Assembly (NCBI RefSeq): GCF_029946185.1
Contig: NZ_JAQSEA010000048.1
Coordinates: 1 to 64,000 of the forward strand
Origin: Prosthecobacter sp.
Lineage (GTDB): Bacteria; Verrucomicrobiota; Verrucomicrobiia; Verrucomicrobiales; Verrucomicrobiaceae
Length of the DNA: 64,000 nucleotides
Direction of reading: 5' to 3'
The position numbers and the translations under genes are program-made. Shown in pieces: positions 51,379 through 60,578 of the stretch. A model generated the notes under the pieces. The model saw only the letters and a list, made by a program, of their open reading frames with translations. It was not told where the DNA came from and searched no databases. How positions within the stretch are numbered: the stretch's first letter is position 1; the number at the start of each line of letters is the position of its first letter.

Positions 51379-54078
51379 ATGAAGACACGCAAAACTCAAA
51401 CTACTGCATCGCATGCGCTGTTGACATCAGATCCTCATCGCACGGTGGTGGAGGATCTGACAGAGACGATCTGCCGCTTTCTTCCAGATGGCACCTTTAC
51501 CTATGCGAACGAGGCGTACTGTCGCTTCTTTTGCATAAGGCGTGAGGAATTGATCGGGCTGCCCTGGCATCCCTTGGTGGTGGAGGCGGATAGGCCGTTG
51601 GTTGAGACCAGACTACGGATGCTCACGCCGAAAAATCCGGTGGTGGTGATCGAGAACCGGGTGTGCGACGGCAGAGGACAGGTGCGGTGGATGCAGTTCA
51701 TCAATCGCGGTTTCTTTGATGCGCAGGGTGTGTTGTTGGAGATGCAGGCCGTTGGCCGGGATATCACGGAGCGTGTGCTGGCGGAGCAGCGCCTGCAGGA
51801 GGGCGAACAACGCTGGAAGTTTGCTCTGGAGAGCTCAGGATTTGGAGTGTGGGACTGGGATATCACGCGTAATACGGTCTTCCGATCCAGCCAGTTCAAA
51901 CTGATGCTCGGTTATGGTGCCGATGAGCCAGTCGAAGGTGCGACGCTTGGCTGGCAGGCTATGATGCATCCCGAAGATTTGCCGGGAACCGAACAGGCGG
52001 TGAATGATCATCTAATGCAGCGGGCGGACGGCTTTGCCCGGGAGTTTCGCCTGCGCTGCAAGGATGGTTCGTGGAAATGGGTGATGGGTCGAGGCAAAGT
52101 CATCCGTCGTGATGATCAGCAGCGCGCCATGCGTATGACGGGAACGCTGGAAGACATCTCCAGGCGCAACGCTGCCGAGGAACGCGAAGCGCATAATCTA
52201 AAGTTGATCGTGGAGGGGGCACCGTGCGCCGCCGTGCTGGAGGCCATCGTGCGCAGCGTGGAGGCGGGGCATCCCGGCATGCGCTGCAGTGTGATGCTGG
52301 CTGATGAAACTGGCACACGGCTGCGTTTACAGGCGGCACCCAGTCTGCCCGAATATGTGAAAAAGGCGCTGGATGGGATGCCCATAGCTCCAGGCATTGG
52401 CCTGTGCGGTGTGGCCACCTTCAGTGGCAAACGAGTGATTTGTCCGGATACACTGGCGGACCCGCGTCTGGAGCCATTTCACAAACTGGCGGAGAAGGCC
52501 AGGCTACTTGCCTGCTGGTCGGAGCCGGTGGTGAATGGTGACGGAAATGTGCTGGGAGCGTTTGCATGCTATCGGCGTGAAATCCATGCGCCGGATGTGC
52601 TGGAGATTCAAGCGATCACCGTCGCCGCACGGCTTGCAGCGCTGACCATCGAACGTGAAGAACGCAAGCAGGCTTTGCATGTCAGTGAGGAGCGTTATGA
52701 ACGTGCCATGCGCGCCACCACGGACGGCTTGTGGGAATGGAATATTGTGACGGGTCAAACCTACCTCTCTCCACGCTGGAAACAGATGCTGGGTTTTGCA
52801 GAGGGCGATCAACTTGGCAAGGATCAGGAGTCGTTTATGTCCCGTCTGCACCCGGACGACTGGCCGAGGGTTCAAGCCGAACGAAAGGCGCATTTCGAAC
52901 GTCGCTTACCCTATCAGGTGGAGTTGCGGTTGTGCACCAAGAACGGCGAGTATCGCTGGTTTCTCACTCGGGGCGAAGCCGATTGGAATGAGAGGGGAGA
53001 GGCAGTGCGCATGACCGGCACTATCTCGGACATTACGGAGCGCAAACAGGCGGAACTCAATTATCGTCGTGAACTGGTCTACAATCAGGCACTGGTGGGA
53101 CATACCTCCGCATTCATCGTGGTGCTGGATCTGGCAGGACGTTTCGTGCATGCCAATGCGTCTTTCAGCGCCACCATGGGTTACAACGAGGAGCAGGTGA
53201 TCGGTAAAACACCTTGGGAGATTGGTCTCATGGATGCTGCGGAGACGGTGCGCTCCAAGGAACGCTTTGCGCGTCTGCTGCGCGGGGAGAAAAATCCGTC
53301 CGCCGATACGCGCCTGAAGACGAAGGATGGGGAATGGCGCAGCGTCGAACTGCGCAGCATTGGCACCTGCAAACCCGATGGCAGCCTGGATCGAATCGTG
53401 GTCACAGGAACGGACATGACCGAACGGAACCGTCTGCAGCAGGAGGTTCTGCGCGTGGTGGAGCAGGAGCAGGCGCGCGTTGGGCATGACCTGCACGATG
53501 GCGTGGGCCAAACCATGACCGGCATTGTCTCACTGCTGGAGGCATTGGAGGCAGATTTACAGGGCGAGCCCCGGCAGCAGGCGCAGCGCATTCATGAACT
53601 GCTGCGTCAATCCGTCTCCGAAGTGCGACGTATGTCCCACGGTCTCTCTCCCACCAGCGTGAAGTATCGCGGTCTCGTCGGCGCGCTGCAACTGCTGGCC
53701 GAAACCGTGCGCACCAACTTCCGCACACCTTGCCTGTGTGAGGTGGATGCCGGCATCTCGATTCAAAACAACGACATTGAGGCTCATCTTTTTCGCATCG
53801 CGCAGGAGGCGGTCAACAATGCGCTGCGGCACGGCAAGCCCTCAGAAGTGAAGCTGTCCCTGCAGCATGTGAGCCAAACCGAATGCGAACTGCGAATCGA
53901 GGACGATGGTGCCGGTTTGAAAAAGACCAAAGGAGGCAAATCCAGTGGGATCGGGGTACGGGTGATGGACTACCGGGCCAACCTCATCGGCGCGCGACTG
54001 ACCGTCAAAGCCAAGCCCCGGCGCGGAGTCGTCGTGTCCTGCCGCTTTCCATACGAGCCCGATAAGAAGAAGCGCTGA
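51379..54078 (+). CDS. Multi-PAS/GAF sensor histidine kinase (HisKA_3 type), cytoplasmic
   Basis: Sensor kinase of 899 residues without membrane segments. Order: PAS (about 22-130), PAS (about 144-262), GAF (about 275-418), PAS (about 430-555), PAS (about 563-680), HisKA_3 dimerisation domain (about 700-765), HATPase (about 790-895). The phosphorylated His lies in GHDLHDGVGQ (His706), the N box in EAVNNALRHG (813-814) and the G1 box in DDGAGL. HisKA_3 kinases normally pair with NarL/LuxR-type response regulators, but none is adjacent, so it is an orphan here. The sensed signal is unknown. A hairpin at 54108-54143 ends this region. Confidence 0.9.
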   Translation: MKTRKTQTTASHALLTSDPHRTVVEDLTETICRFLPDGTFTYANEAYCRFFCIRREELIGLPWHPLVVEADRPLVETRLRMLTPKNPVVVIENRVCDGRGQVRWMQFINRGFFDAQGVLLEMQAVGRDITERVLAEQRLQEGEQRWKFALESSGFGVWDWDITRNTVFRSSQFKLMLGYGADEPVEGATLGWQAMMHPEDLPGTEQAVNDHLMQRADGFAREFRLRCKDGSWKWVMGRGKVIRRDDQQRAMRMTGTLEDISRRNAAEEREAHNLKLIVEGAPCAAVLEAIVRSVEAGHPGMRCSVMLADETGTRLRLQAAPSLPEYVKKALDGMPIAPGIGLCGVATFSGKRVICPDTLADPRLEPFHKLAEKARLLACWSEPVVNGDGNVLGAFACYRREIHAPDVLEIQAITVAARLAALTIEREERKQALHVSEERYERAMRATTDGLWEWNIVTGQTYLSPRWKQMLGFAEGDQLGKDQESFMSRLHPDDWPRVQAERKAHFERRLPYQVELRLCTKNGEYRWFLTRGEADWNERGEAVRMTGTISDITERKQAELNYRRELVYNQALVGHTSAFIVVLDLAGRFVHANASFSATMGYNEEQVIGKTPWEIGLMDAAETVRSKERFARLLRGEKNPSADTRLKTKDGEWRSVELRSIGTCKPDGSLDRIVVTGTDMTERNRLQQEVLRVVEQEQARVGHDLHDGVGQTMTGIVSLLEALEADLQGEPRQQAQRIHELLRQSVSEVRRMSHGLSPTSVKYRGLVGALQLLAETVRTNFRTPCLCEVDAGISIQNNDIEAHLFRIAQEAVNNALRHGKPSEVKLSLQHVSQTECELRIEDDGAGLKKTKGGKSSGIGVRVMDYRANLIGARLTVKAKPRRGVVVSCRFPYEPDKKKR

Positions 54079-54107
54079 CACTTTTTCGCGATGAAGCTGG
54101 TACACAA

Positions 54108-54143
54108 AAGCAGGCACACGGTCTGAAAACCGCGTGCCTGCTT
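54108..54143 (-). terminator. Hairpin between convergent genes, probable terminator
   Basis: AAGCAGGCAC-CGG pairs with CCG-GTGCCTGCTT over 13 positions around a loop TCTGAAAA. On the minus strand it is followed by TTTT, so it mainly serves the alpha/beta hydrolase gene ending at 54171, and may also stop transcription of the histidine kinase gene. Confidence 0.75.
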
Positions 54144-54170
54144 CGTGTTGCGCCTGAGAGCTTGCGTGGA

Positions 54171-54974
54171 TTAATGCTTCAACAACCACTCGGTCGAGCG
54201 TGGATTGAAATCGCCCAGTTGTTCCCAGTGGAAGGCGTGGCCGGCATTGTCGTAGAGGTGTAGTTCGGCGCCGGGGATGGCGGCGGCGACTTCCTTGCCC
54301 ATCCACTGGGGGGTGAAGGTGTCGTCCTTGCCACCGATGACGAGCGTGGGGCACTTCACGTTTTTGAGTTCGTTGAGGGTGTTGTGCGTCATGGCGGCGG
54401 CGCTTTGCGCTTCGGTGGCATGCAGGGGCTGTGGCGCAGGATTGGTGGCGGCGTCTTTGAGTCCCTGCTGCATGTTGTTCCAGCAGTCATCGTTGTCGAA
54501 CCAGGGCTTGGTGAAAATGAGCATCTGAATCCACTGCATGAAGTCTTCAGGCCGCATGTTCGCTTTTGCCTTCATGAGATGCTGCCAGGTGTAAAGGCCG
54601 AAGCGGTCCTGTCTGGCCCAGGTGCACATGAGGATCATGCTCTTCACCTTCTCTGGATGACGCAGGGCGAGTTGCTGGGCAATGACGGAGCCCAGCGAGC
54701 AGCCCACGACGCGGGCCTGCTTGATGCCGAGCTTGTCCATAAGGCCGGCGTAGTCGTCGGCCATCATGGCGGTGGTGTAGGGGCCGGCGGGCTTGTCAGT
54801 TTCGCCCACGCCACGATTGTCGCCGAGGATGCAGCGGAAGTGCTTTTCCCAGGACTGGGCATGCGCGTCCCACACGCCGCCAGGAGCGGTGACGCCCATG
54901 ATGCAGACGAGCGGTTCGCCGCTGCCGCGTTCTTGGTAAAACATCTTGATTCCGTTGGTTTCGACGTGGGGCAT
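54171..54974 (-). CDS. Alpha/beta hydrolase
   Basis: Cytoplasmic hydrolase of 267 residues. The start at the ATG at 54974 (MPHVETNGIKMFYQERGSGE) matches the usual N-terminus; the frame is open 127 codons upstream through the HlyD gene region but reads as noise. DNRGVGETDKP, the elbow GCSLGSVIAQQ (Ser near 99), GGKDDTF (Asp) and NAGHAF (His) complete the triad. Related proteins include lactonases, chloroperoxidase-like and BioH-like enzymes; the substrate is open. It is divergent from the HlyD gene, with 138 bp between starts and no recognisable promoter motif. Confidence 0.85.
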   Translation of the reverse strand: MPHVETNGIKMFYQERGSGEPLVCIMGVTAPGGVWDAHAQSWEKHFRCILGDNRGVGETDKPAGPYTTAMMADDYAGLMDKLGIKQARVVGCSLGSVIAQQLALRHPEKVKSMILMCTWARQDRFGLYTWQHLMKAKANMRPEDFMQWIQMLIFTKPWFDNDDCWNNMQQGLKDAATNPAPQPLHATEAQSAAAMTHNTLNELKNVKCPTLVIGGKDDTFTPQWMGKEVAAAIPGAELHLYDNAGHAFHWEQLGDFNPRSTEWLLKH

Positions 54975-55112
54975 AAAAGTGAAGTTGTCGGTTGGGTGGT
55001 TCTCTGTTCGCAGTTCAGGCCGCGAAGAGCAGATTGTGAACAGAGATCGGTGAAAGCAACAAGCAAAAATCACCTGCCGCCACACGAACTTCGCGCATAG
55101 TGGACGCACGCC

Positions 55113-56387
55113 ATGCCTGACGCACCAACCGAAACACCACATACCGCCGCTCCGCCTTGGGAAACAAAAGTCCCGATCACGCGGCGCAGTCTGTCCCGCA
55201 AGCTGGCGTTTTGGTCCTTGGTGGTCATACTTTTGCTGGTGATAGTTTATGCCTTGCAGCCGAGGGCTGTGGAAGTTGAGACCGGAGTCGTTAATCAAGG
55301 GCCGTTGACGGTGTATGTCTCCGAGGAAGGAAAAACGCGCATCCGCAATCGCCATATCGTCGCCGCGCCGGTGGCGGGCAGCATGCAGCGCGTGGTCTTA
55401 AAGCCTGGAGATGTGGTGAAGGCCGGTGCAACGGTGCTCACGCGCATCGAGCCGACGCTGTCGCCACTGCTGGATGCCCGGGCGCGTTCGCAGGCTCAGG
55501 CACGTGTCGATGGGGCGATTGCCACTCGCAGCCGGGCCAACGAAGACATCGAGATGTCACGCACGGGTCTGAAGTATGCGCAGGCGAACTGGGACCGCGT
55601 CAAGAACAACACGGACAAAGGCACCATCAGCGCCACCGACCGCGATACGTTTGAGCGTGAGGCTGAAATGAAAACGCGTGAAGTGCGCTCGGCGGAATTC
55701 GCCCTCCAGGTGGCCGATTTTGAATTGGAACAGGCCAGGGCTGCGTTGCAGCAGATCGACAAGCCGAGCACAGGCGGTGCATTCATTGAGGTGCGTGCTC
55801 CGGTTAGTGGAGTCGTGCTGCGCGTGCAGCAGGAGAGTGCGACGATCGTGGCGCCGGGGGCTCCGATTTTGGAAATTGGTGATCCTACAGATTTGGAAAT
55901 TGAGGCGGAGATTCTATCGCGTGATGCGGTGACGATCAAACCGGGGGCGCTGGTCACGGTGGAGCAGTGGGGGGGCGATGAGCCAGCGAAGGCCCGCGTG
56001 CGACGTGTGGAGCCTGCGGCTTTCACCAAGGTGTCCGCGCTGGGCGTCGAAGAGCAGCGTGTGCTGGTCCTGAGTGATTTTACGGAGCAGACGCCCACAT
56101 TGAAGGCGTTGGGAGACCGTTACCGCGTGGAAGTGCGTGTGGCGGTGTGGCACAGCGATGACACGCTGCTGGTGCCGGCAGGGGCCCTGTTTCGTGAAGG
56201 CAGCGAGTGGAAGACGTTTCTTTTTGATGCCGGGAAAGCCCGAGCTGTGGTGGTGAAGGCTGGACGCACGGACGGCAAATTCACGCAGGTGCTGGAAGGC
56301 CTCAAGAAGGGTGATGAAGTACTGATGCACCCCCCGGACACGGTGAGGGACGGTACGAGTGTGGTGAAGCGTGAGGAAGTGAAATAA
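55113..56387 (+). CDS. HlyD-family efflux adaptor (periplasmic membrane-fusion protein)
   Basis: Membrane-anchored adaptor of 424 residues for an RND, ABC or MFS exporter. One N-terminal membrane helix (LAFWSLVVILLLVIVYAL, about 31-48) is followed by a barrel-sandwich half (RNRHIVAAPVAGSMQRVVLK), a long coiled coil (about 120-215, rich in A, R and E), the second half (IEVRAPVSGVVLRVQQESAT) and beta-barrel domains. Adaptors of this type link inner-membrane pumps to an outer-membrane channel. No pump or TolC gene is next to it; the following gene converges. It either works with pumps encoded elsewhere or has been separated from its partner. Confidence 0.85.
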   Translation: MPDAPTETPHTAAPPWETKVPITRRSLSRKLAFWSLVVILLLVIVYALQPRAVEVETGVVNQGPLTVYVSEEGKTRIRNRHIVAAPVAGSMQRVVLKPGDVVKAGATVLTRIEPTLSPLLDARARSQAQARVDGAIATRSRANEDIEMSRTGLKYAQANWDRVKNNTDKGTISATDRDTFEREAEMKTREVRSAEFALQVADFELEQARAALQQIDKPSTGGAFIEVRAPVSGVVLRVQQESATIVAPGAPILEIGDPTDLEIEAEILSRDAVTIKPGALVTVEQWGGDEPAKARVRRVEPAAFTKVSALGVEEQRVLVLSDFTEQTPTLKALGDRYRVEVRVAVWHSDDTLLVPAGALFREGSEWKTFLFDAGKARAVVVKAGRTDGKFTQVLEGLKKGDEVLMHPPDTVRDGTSVVKREEVK

Positions 56388-56391
56388 AAAA

Positions 56392-56413
56392 GGCGGCCTC
56401 CTTCGAGGCCGCC
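56392..56413 (-). terminator. Rho-independent terminator of the Gfo/Idh/MocA gene
   Basis: GGCGGCCTC (56392-56400) pairs perfectly with GAGGCCGCC (56405-56413) around CTTC. A run of six A before it on the plus strand gives the minus-strand RNA its T tract. It starts 25 bp past the stop at 56438. The loop may also halt transcription of the HlyD gene, whose stop is 5 bp away. Confidence 0.85.
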
Positions 56414-56437
56414 ATAGAAGCACCTGCGGGCAGATTC

Positions 56438-57787
56438 TTAGACTTTCCAGTCTGCGCGGTATTCGCGGGTGAGCCACTTGGCGTCGCCACCGCTGATGTA
56501 TTCGTGCTTTTCAGGATTCCATTTCATGGAGCCGCCGTGGTAGTAAGCCTGGCTCATGAGGTGGCAGGAGATGGCGGTGCTGGCACCGATGGCGACATCG
56601 CAAATGGGCTTCTCCCGGGTCTTGATCGAGTTGAGCCAGTCTTCATGATGGTTCTTCGAGTTGTAGAGCTTCACCTTGGCGTCGGTCAGGTATTCGCGCT
56701 CGGTGAGGATGACTTCACGGTCGAGGGAAGTGCCCTTGTCGGTCTCTTTGTCCCAGAACTTGTGAATGGTTTTGCCGCCGAGGACGAGTTCGAACTTGCC
56801 ACGGTTGACGTGCACTTCACCGTTCGCACCATAGAAGGAGACACCTCTGCCCTTGCCATTGTGCAGGAGAGGAATGCCGCTGGCATAAATGAGCTTGGCG
56901 CCGTCGTTGGCGTCCGCGTAGTTTGCCGGGGCGATGATTTCGACCGGGCCATGCTCGTCTTCACCAAGGCCCCATTGGGCGATGTCGATGTGATGGGCAC
57001 CCCAGTCGGTGATCATGCCGCCGCCAAATTCACGGGTATTGCGCCAAGCAGGGAAGTGATTGTGAACACCCCGTGGGCTGAGCACGCTGCTGTAAGGCAC
57101 GAGCGGGCCTGGACCGCACCACATGTCCCAGTCGAGGCCGGGCTCCATGGGCTCTTCAGGATTGGCGTTGGGCTTGGCAGGGGTGCCAAACTGAGTTTCG
57201 ACGTGGTCGATCTTGCCGATGATGCCGTTGCGCACGAGTTCGGCGGCCACGCGGAATTCTTTGCTGGAACGCTGCTGAGACCCGGTCTGCAGGATGCGCT
57301 TGTTGCTGCGCACGGAGTCGATGAGAGTAATCGCCTCGTGGATGTTGTGCGTGAGCGGCTTTTCACAATAGACGTCCTTGCCGGCGTTCAATGCGGCGAT
57401 GGCGATGAAGGCGTGCCAATGGTCAGGGGTGGCGATGACGACGGCGTCGATGTCCTTGCGCTCCAGCAGTTTGCGGAAATCCGCATACGCTTCGCAGCCT
57501 TTGAATCCGGTGTCCTTGTCCTTGCCGTAGCGCTCTTCGACGGTCTTTTTAGCGTTTTCGCGGCGGTTGGTATCGACATCGCAGACAGCCACGACCTGTA
57601 CTTCCTTGCGGCCCAGGAAGCTGTTGAGATGGCCGCTGTTCATTTTACCCACGCCGATGAAGCCGAGCGTGAGGCGCTCGCTGGGGGCGGTGTCTGCGCT
57701 CCAGACGCGTGAGGGGAGAATGAAAGGTGCTGCCACCGAGGCGGCGGCAACTTTGGCGAACTGACGGCGTGAGGATGCTGTTTGCAT
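56438..57787 (-). CDS. Tat-exported Gfo/Idh/MocA-family oxidoreductase
   Basis: NAD(P)-binding sugar oxidoreductase of 449 residues exported by the Tat pathway (SRRQFAKVAAASVAAP). LGFIGVGKMNSGHL is the Rossmann turn, VIATPDHWHA and YCEKPLTHNI (EKP motif) mark the nicotinamide site, and GGGMITDWGAHHIDIAQWGL is the active-site region. The C-terminal half is the usual beta-sheet domain. Such PVC proteins often act with DUF1080 enzymes on 3-keto-sugars; none is adjacent here. The ATG at 57787 is chosen; 72 further open codons upstream carry no family sequence. It is divergent from gmk. Confidence 0.92.
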   Translation of the reverse strand: MQTASSRRQFAKVAAASVAAPFILPSRVWSADTAPSERLTLGFIGVGKMNSGHLNSFLGRKEVQVVAVCDVDTNRRENAKKTVEERYGKDKDTGFKGCEAYADFRKLLERKDIDAVVIATPDHWHAFIAIAALNAGKDVYCEKPLTHNIHEAITLIDSVRSNKRILQTGSQQRSSKEFRVAAELVRNGIIGKIDHVETQFGTPAKPNANPEEPMEPGLDWDMWCGPGPLVPYSSVLSPRGVHNHFPAWRNTREFGGGMITDWGAHHIDIAQWGLGEDEHGPVEIIAPANYADANDGAKLIYASGIPLLHNGKGRGVSFYGANGEVHVNRGKFELVLGGKTIHKFWDKETDKGTSLDREVILTEREYLTDAKVKLYNSKNHHEDWLNSIKTREKPICDVAIGASTAISCHLMSQAYYHGGSMKWNPEKHEYISGGDAKWLTREYRADWKV

Positions 57788-57875
57788 GGTTGGATTGGAT
57801 GGAAATTGAGGGTGGAACAGTACAGTCGGTTTGCCAAGTCTCTTGCACTCAGTGTTGGCGTGGGTATTCGGCAGG

Positions 57876-58478
57876 ATGGAATCTTCAAAACAGCGTCTGG
57901 GCCAGTTGATCATCGTTTCGGGGCCTTCGGGAACCGGCAAGACGACCCTGGCTCGGAAAGTATGTGATCGCGGCGAAGCGGTCTTTTCCGTCTCCTGCAC
58001 CACGCGGGCACCGAGGCCGGGTGAGGTGGACGGGAAGGACTATTTTTTCCTGACCGAGGAAGACTTTTTGGCGCGGGTGGAGCGTGGGGAGTTGTTTGAA
58101 TACGCCCGCGTTCATGGTCGGCTTTACGGCACTTTGAAGAGCTACGTATATGAAAATCTCCAACGCGGGGTGGATGTCATCATGGACATCGACGTGCAAG
58201 GAGCGATGCAGGTGCGCGCATGCGACGATGAATTGGTGAAGCGCTGCCTGCTGGAGATTTTCGTGCTCCCCCCCAGTCTGGAAGAACTGCGCAACCGCCT
58301 CTCCGGCCGTGCGACGGAGGATGCTGCGGCGTTTGAACTGCGCATGCAGAACGCAGCGGCTGAGATGGAGCACTGGCGCAAGTACGGATACGTGCTCGTC
58401 AGTGGTGACCGTGAGACGGATGCACGGCGGTTTGATGCGATTCTCGAAGCAGGTCGGCTGCGGACGAGTCTGTGGTGA
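57876..58478 (+). CDS. gmk: Guanylate kinase
   Basis: Essential enzyme of 200 residues that phosphorylates GMP to GDP with ATP. GPSGTGKTT (16-24) is the P-loop, SCTTRAPRPGEVDGKDYFFL binds GMP and DIDVQGAMQV follows. The lid region LSGRATEDAAAFELRM is intact. The ATG at 57876 gives a normal length; an upstream GTG or ATG adds a hydrophobic stretch not found in the family. Its stop abuts the stop of the nitrilase gene with no gap between them. The start lies 88 bp from that of the divergent Gfo/Idh/MocA gene. Confidence 0.95.
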   Translation: MESSKQRLGQLIIVSGPSGTGKTTLARKVCDRGEAVFSVSCTTRAPRPGEVDGKDYFFLTEEDFLARVERGELFEYARVHGRLYGTLKSYVYENLQRGVDVIMDIDVQGAMQVRACDDELVKRCLLEIFVLPPSLEELRNRLSGRATEDAAAFELRMQNAAAEMEHWRKYGYVLVSGDRETDARRFDAILEAGRLRTSLW

Positions 58479-59249
58479 TCAGGACGGAATGCCTGCGTCT
58501 CTGAGAGCAGGGAACTGACTGCGCCAGTCGCGGACGATGGCTGGATCAATCTGGGCACTGATGACGCGCTCTTGCTCGGCTGCATCAGCGATGATGAGTC
58601 CATGTGGATCCACCACGATGCTGCGACCGGTGTAGGTGAAGTCGGGATCGGTGCCGCAGCGGTTGACGCCGATGACGTAGGCGAGGTTTTCGATGGCGCG
58701 TGCTTGGAGCAGTGTGATCCAGTGCTGAATGCGTTTCACTGGCCAAGCGGCGATGTAGATCAACACTTCAGCTCCGCTGCGAATGGCGCTGCGGGCGAGT
58801 TCGGGAAAGCGCAAATCGTAGCAGATAAGCGGGGCGATGCGCAGGCCCTGCCATTCGAAGAGGCTGGTGCCGGTCCCGGCGATGTGAGCTTGAGCTTCGC
58901 CACCCAGGCTGAAAGGGTGATTTTTGGTGTAGCGGGCCAGGACCGTGCCATCCGGGGCGATGGCGAGGGCTTGATTCATGCCTTGAGTATCGCTGGTTGA
59001 TGTCACCACTCCACCGATGACACAGCTTTGGTATTGCGCGGCCATTTCGCGCAGGAACTGCTCGGTGGGACCATTCTCTGGCTCGGCGGTGACAGCGAGA
59101 TTCAGGCTGAAACCGGTGGAGAATGTTTCCGGCAGGATGATGAGCGATCCGGGCTGTGGACTGGCGCTGGCGATCAACTGGCGCGCTTTGGCGTGATTGG
59201 CAGGGCGGTCTTCCCAAACGGAGTCGATTTGCACGAGATGGATATTCAT
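58479..59249 (-). CDS. Carbon-nitrogen hydrolase, omega-amidase (YafV/Nit2)-like
   Basis: Nitrilase-superfamily amidase of 256 residues. The catalytic triad is Glu41 (LPETF), Lys109 (YTKNHPF) and Cys143 (LICYDLRFPE). The pattern and length fit YafV/Nit2-type omega-amidases, which clear alpha-ketoglutaramate and alpha-ketosuccinamate, by-products of glutamine- and asparagine-dependent transamination (as in the methionine salvage route). Cytoplasmic, no signal peptide. Its ATG (59249) overlaps the TGA of the MFS gene (ATGA), so the two are coupled. Other nitrilase branches remain possible. Confidence 0.85.
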   Translation of the reverse strand: MNIHLVQIDSVWEDRPANHAKARQLIASASPQPGSLIILPETFSTGFSLNLAVTAEPENGPTEQFLREMAAQYQSCVIGGVVTSTSDTQGMNQALAIAPDGTVLARYTKNHPFSLGGEAQAHIAGTGTSLFEWQGLRIAPLICYDLRFPELARSAIRSGAEVLIYIAAWPVKRIQHWITLLQARAIENLAYVIGVNRCGTDPDFTYTGRSIVVDPHGLIIADAAEQERVISAQIDPAIVRDWRSQFPALRDAGIPS

Positions 59250-60505
59250 AAGCGTTCGTGGTTGGAGCCGGGACGGAGGCGGTGTGAAGATTCAGAATTG
59301 CTGCGGGCGCGGACGCCGATGAAGCAACTGGCGGAGAGGATGGTGATGCCGCAGACGATGGCAAAGGTGTCGAAAGACATGACCTTGATCATGGCGAAAG
59401 CCAGAGAGGGAGCTACTAGACCGCGCACACCGGTGAGGAAGGTGTGGACGCTCATGTACTCGGCGACGGCGTGCTTGGAGGCGAGTTTGGTGACCCACAG
59501 CGCCCAGGTGACATTGCCACCCGCATTGGCCATGCCCCACAGGGCCATGCCCAGCGTCCACCAGAAGAGATTATGACCCAGGTAAAAACACAGGATGCCA
59601 GCGGCGAAAAACACATTGAGCACCGCACGCACGGTGAAGAGATGGTAGTGATCATAGACCAGTCCCCAGGGATAGGAAAACACTACGCGGGCGAGTACGG
59701 GAACCACTCCGGTGATCCAGGCGACATTGAACGCGCTCAGGTTGATGCCGTGGCTCGGATTGGCGAGGTATTCGACGAACAGGCATGCAGCAGCGAGATT
59801 GCCGAGGCCCATGATCATCCACGAGATGAGCAGCGTGCGGAAATCGCGGTCCTCCCGCACCCAGCGCATGGAACTCCAGAGGCTGGTGCTGGAATTTTCA
59901 GGCGCTTCCCATGGGGTGATCGGCAGGCCATAGGTCCAGAAGCCTGAGATGAAGCTGCTGACGGCGAAGGCCCACAAGAGCCAGGTATAGTTCTCGATGT
60001 TCCAGCCGAGAAGCTTTCCGCCCACAAAGCCGAAGCACACGGCTGCCGCTGCCCTAGTGACTCCGGTGACCGCATAAAGCTTGCCACGTTTGGCGGCCGG
60101 GTAGTTGATGCGGTAAATCTGGGTCAACAAAGGGATCTGCATGGTCAGGCAGAACAAGCCCAGACTCATGCCGCCGATGTAGAGATGCGGGCTGTGTGGG
60201 AACGCCGCTGAAACCGCCATGCAGGCGCCGCCCAATAGCTGCACCTTCGCCGCCGTACGTGCGATGGTGCTTTTGGCACGCAACAGGAGCGGCACGACGA
60301 ACAAACTGGCGACCATTCCACCACTGGTGGCACTGAGGAAGATGGACTTTGCCACATCACTCATGTGAAACACCCTGACGGCGATGAGCATGCCGAAGGA
60401 TGCGGTCAGGGTGTCGATGACACCAGATGGGATCGAGCGCCACAGTTCATTGCGCAGGGTCCGGGTGGTGATTGCATCAGCTTCATTCACGCGGGCTATT
60501 CGCAT
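59246..60505 (-). CDS. MFS transporter
   Basis: Polytopic permease of 419 residues with about 12 hydrophobic segments and two weakly similar halves. The loop between helices 2 and 3 reads LLLRAKSTIARTAAKVQ in place of the usual GxxxDRxGRR motif. An EDRDFRTLLISWMIMGLGNL block occurs after the central loop. The substrate is unknown. Coupling to the omega-amidase gene suggests transport of a nitrogen compound, which is an inference. ATG at 60505; one two codons earlier is possible. A GATGCGCGTCC hairpin (60513-60546) lies just before it. Confidence 0.8.
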   Translation of the reverse strand: MRIARVNEADAITTRTLRNELWRSIPSGVIDTLTASFGMLIAVRVFHMSDVAKSIFLSATSGGMVASLFVVPLLLRAKSTIARTAAKVQLLGGACMAVSAAFPHSPHLYIGGMSLGLFCLTMQIPLLTQIYRINYPAAKRGKLYAVTGVTRAAAAVCFGFVGGKLLGWNIENYTWLLWAFAVSSFISGFWTYGLPITPWEAPENSSTSLWSSMRWVREDRDFRTLLISWMIMGLGNLAAACLFVEYLANPSHGINLSAFNVAWITGVVPVLARVVFSYPWGLVYDHYHLFTVRAVLNVFFAAGILCFYLGHNLFWWTLGMALWGMANAGGNVTWALWVTKLASKHAVAEYMSVHTFLTGVRGLVAPSLAFAMIKVMSFDTFAIVCGITILSASCFIGVRARSNSESSHRLRPGSNHERL

Positions 60506-60512
60506 GAACAAA

Positions 60513-60546
60513 GATGCGCGTCCAGCACGGAGGCGGGACGCGCATC
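60513..60546 (-). terminator. Stem-loop between the GYF-like gene and the MFS gene, possible terminator or attenuator
   Basis: GATGCGCGTCC pairs perfectly with GGACGCGCATC over 11 bp around a 12-base loop. On the minus strand it is followed by TTTGTT, a weak T tract, and lies 33 bp past the stop of the gene at 60579 and 8 bp before the MFS start. It could terminate the first gene or set downstream expression. Confidence 0.6.
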
Positions 60547-60578
60547 AGATGAGAGAGGGATAAACCCCTCACGGACTA

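Noticed and set aside
54975-55112. Longer N-terminal form of the alpha/beta hydrolase
   Set aside because: The 127 codons upstream read as unrelated, cysteine- and arginine-rich sequence antisense to the HlyD gene start, while hydrolase similarity begins at 54974.
56504-57712. 402-codon plus-strand frame opposite the Gfo/Idh/MocA gene
   Set aside because: Antisense of a strongly supported, Tat-exported oxidoreductase. No family sequence in the translation.
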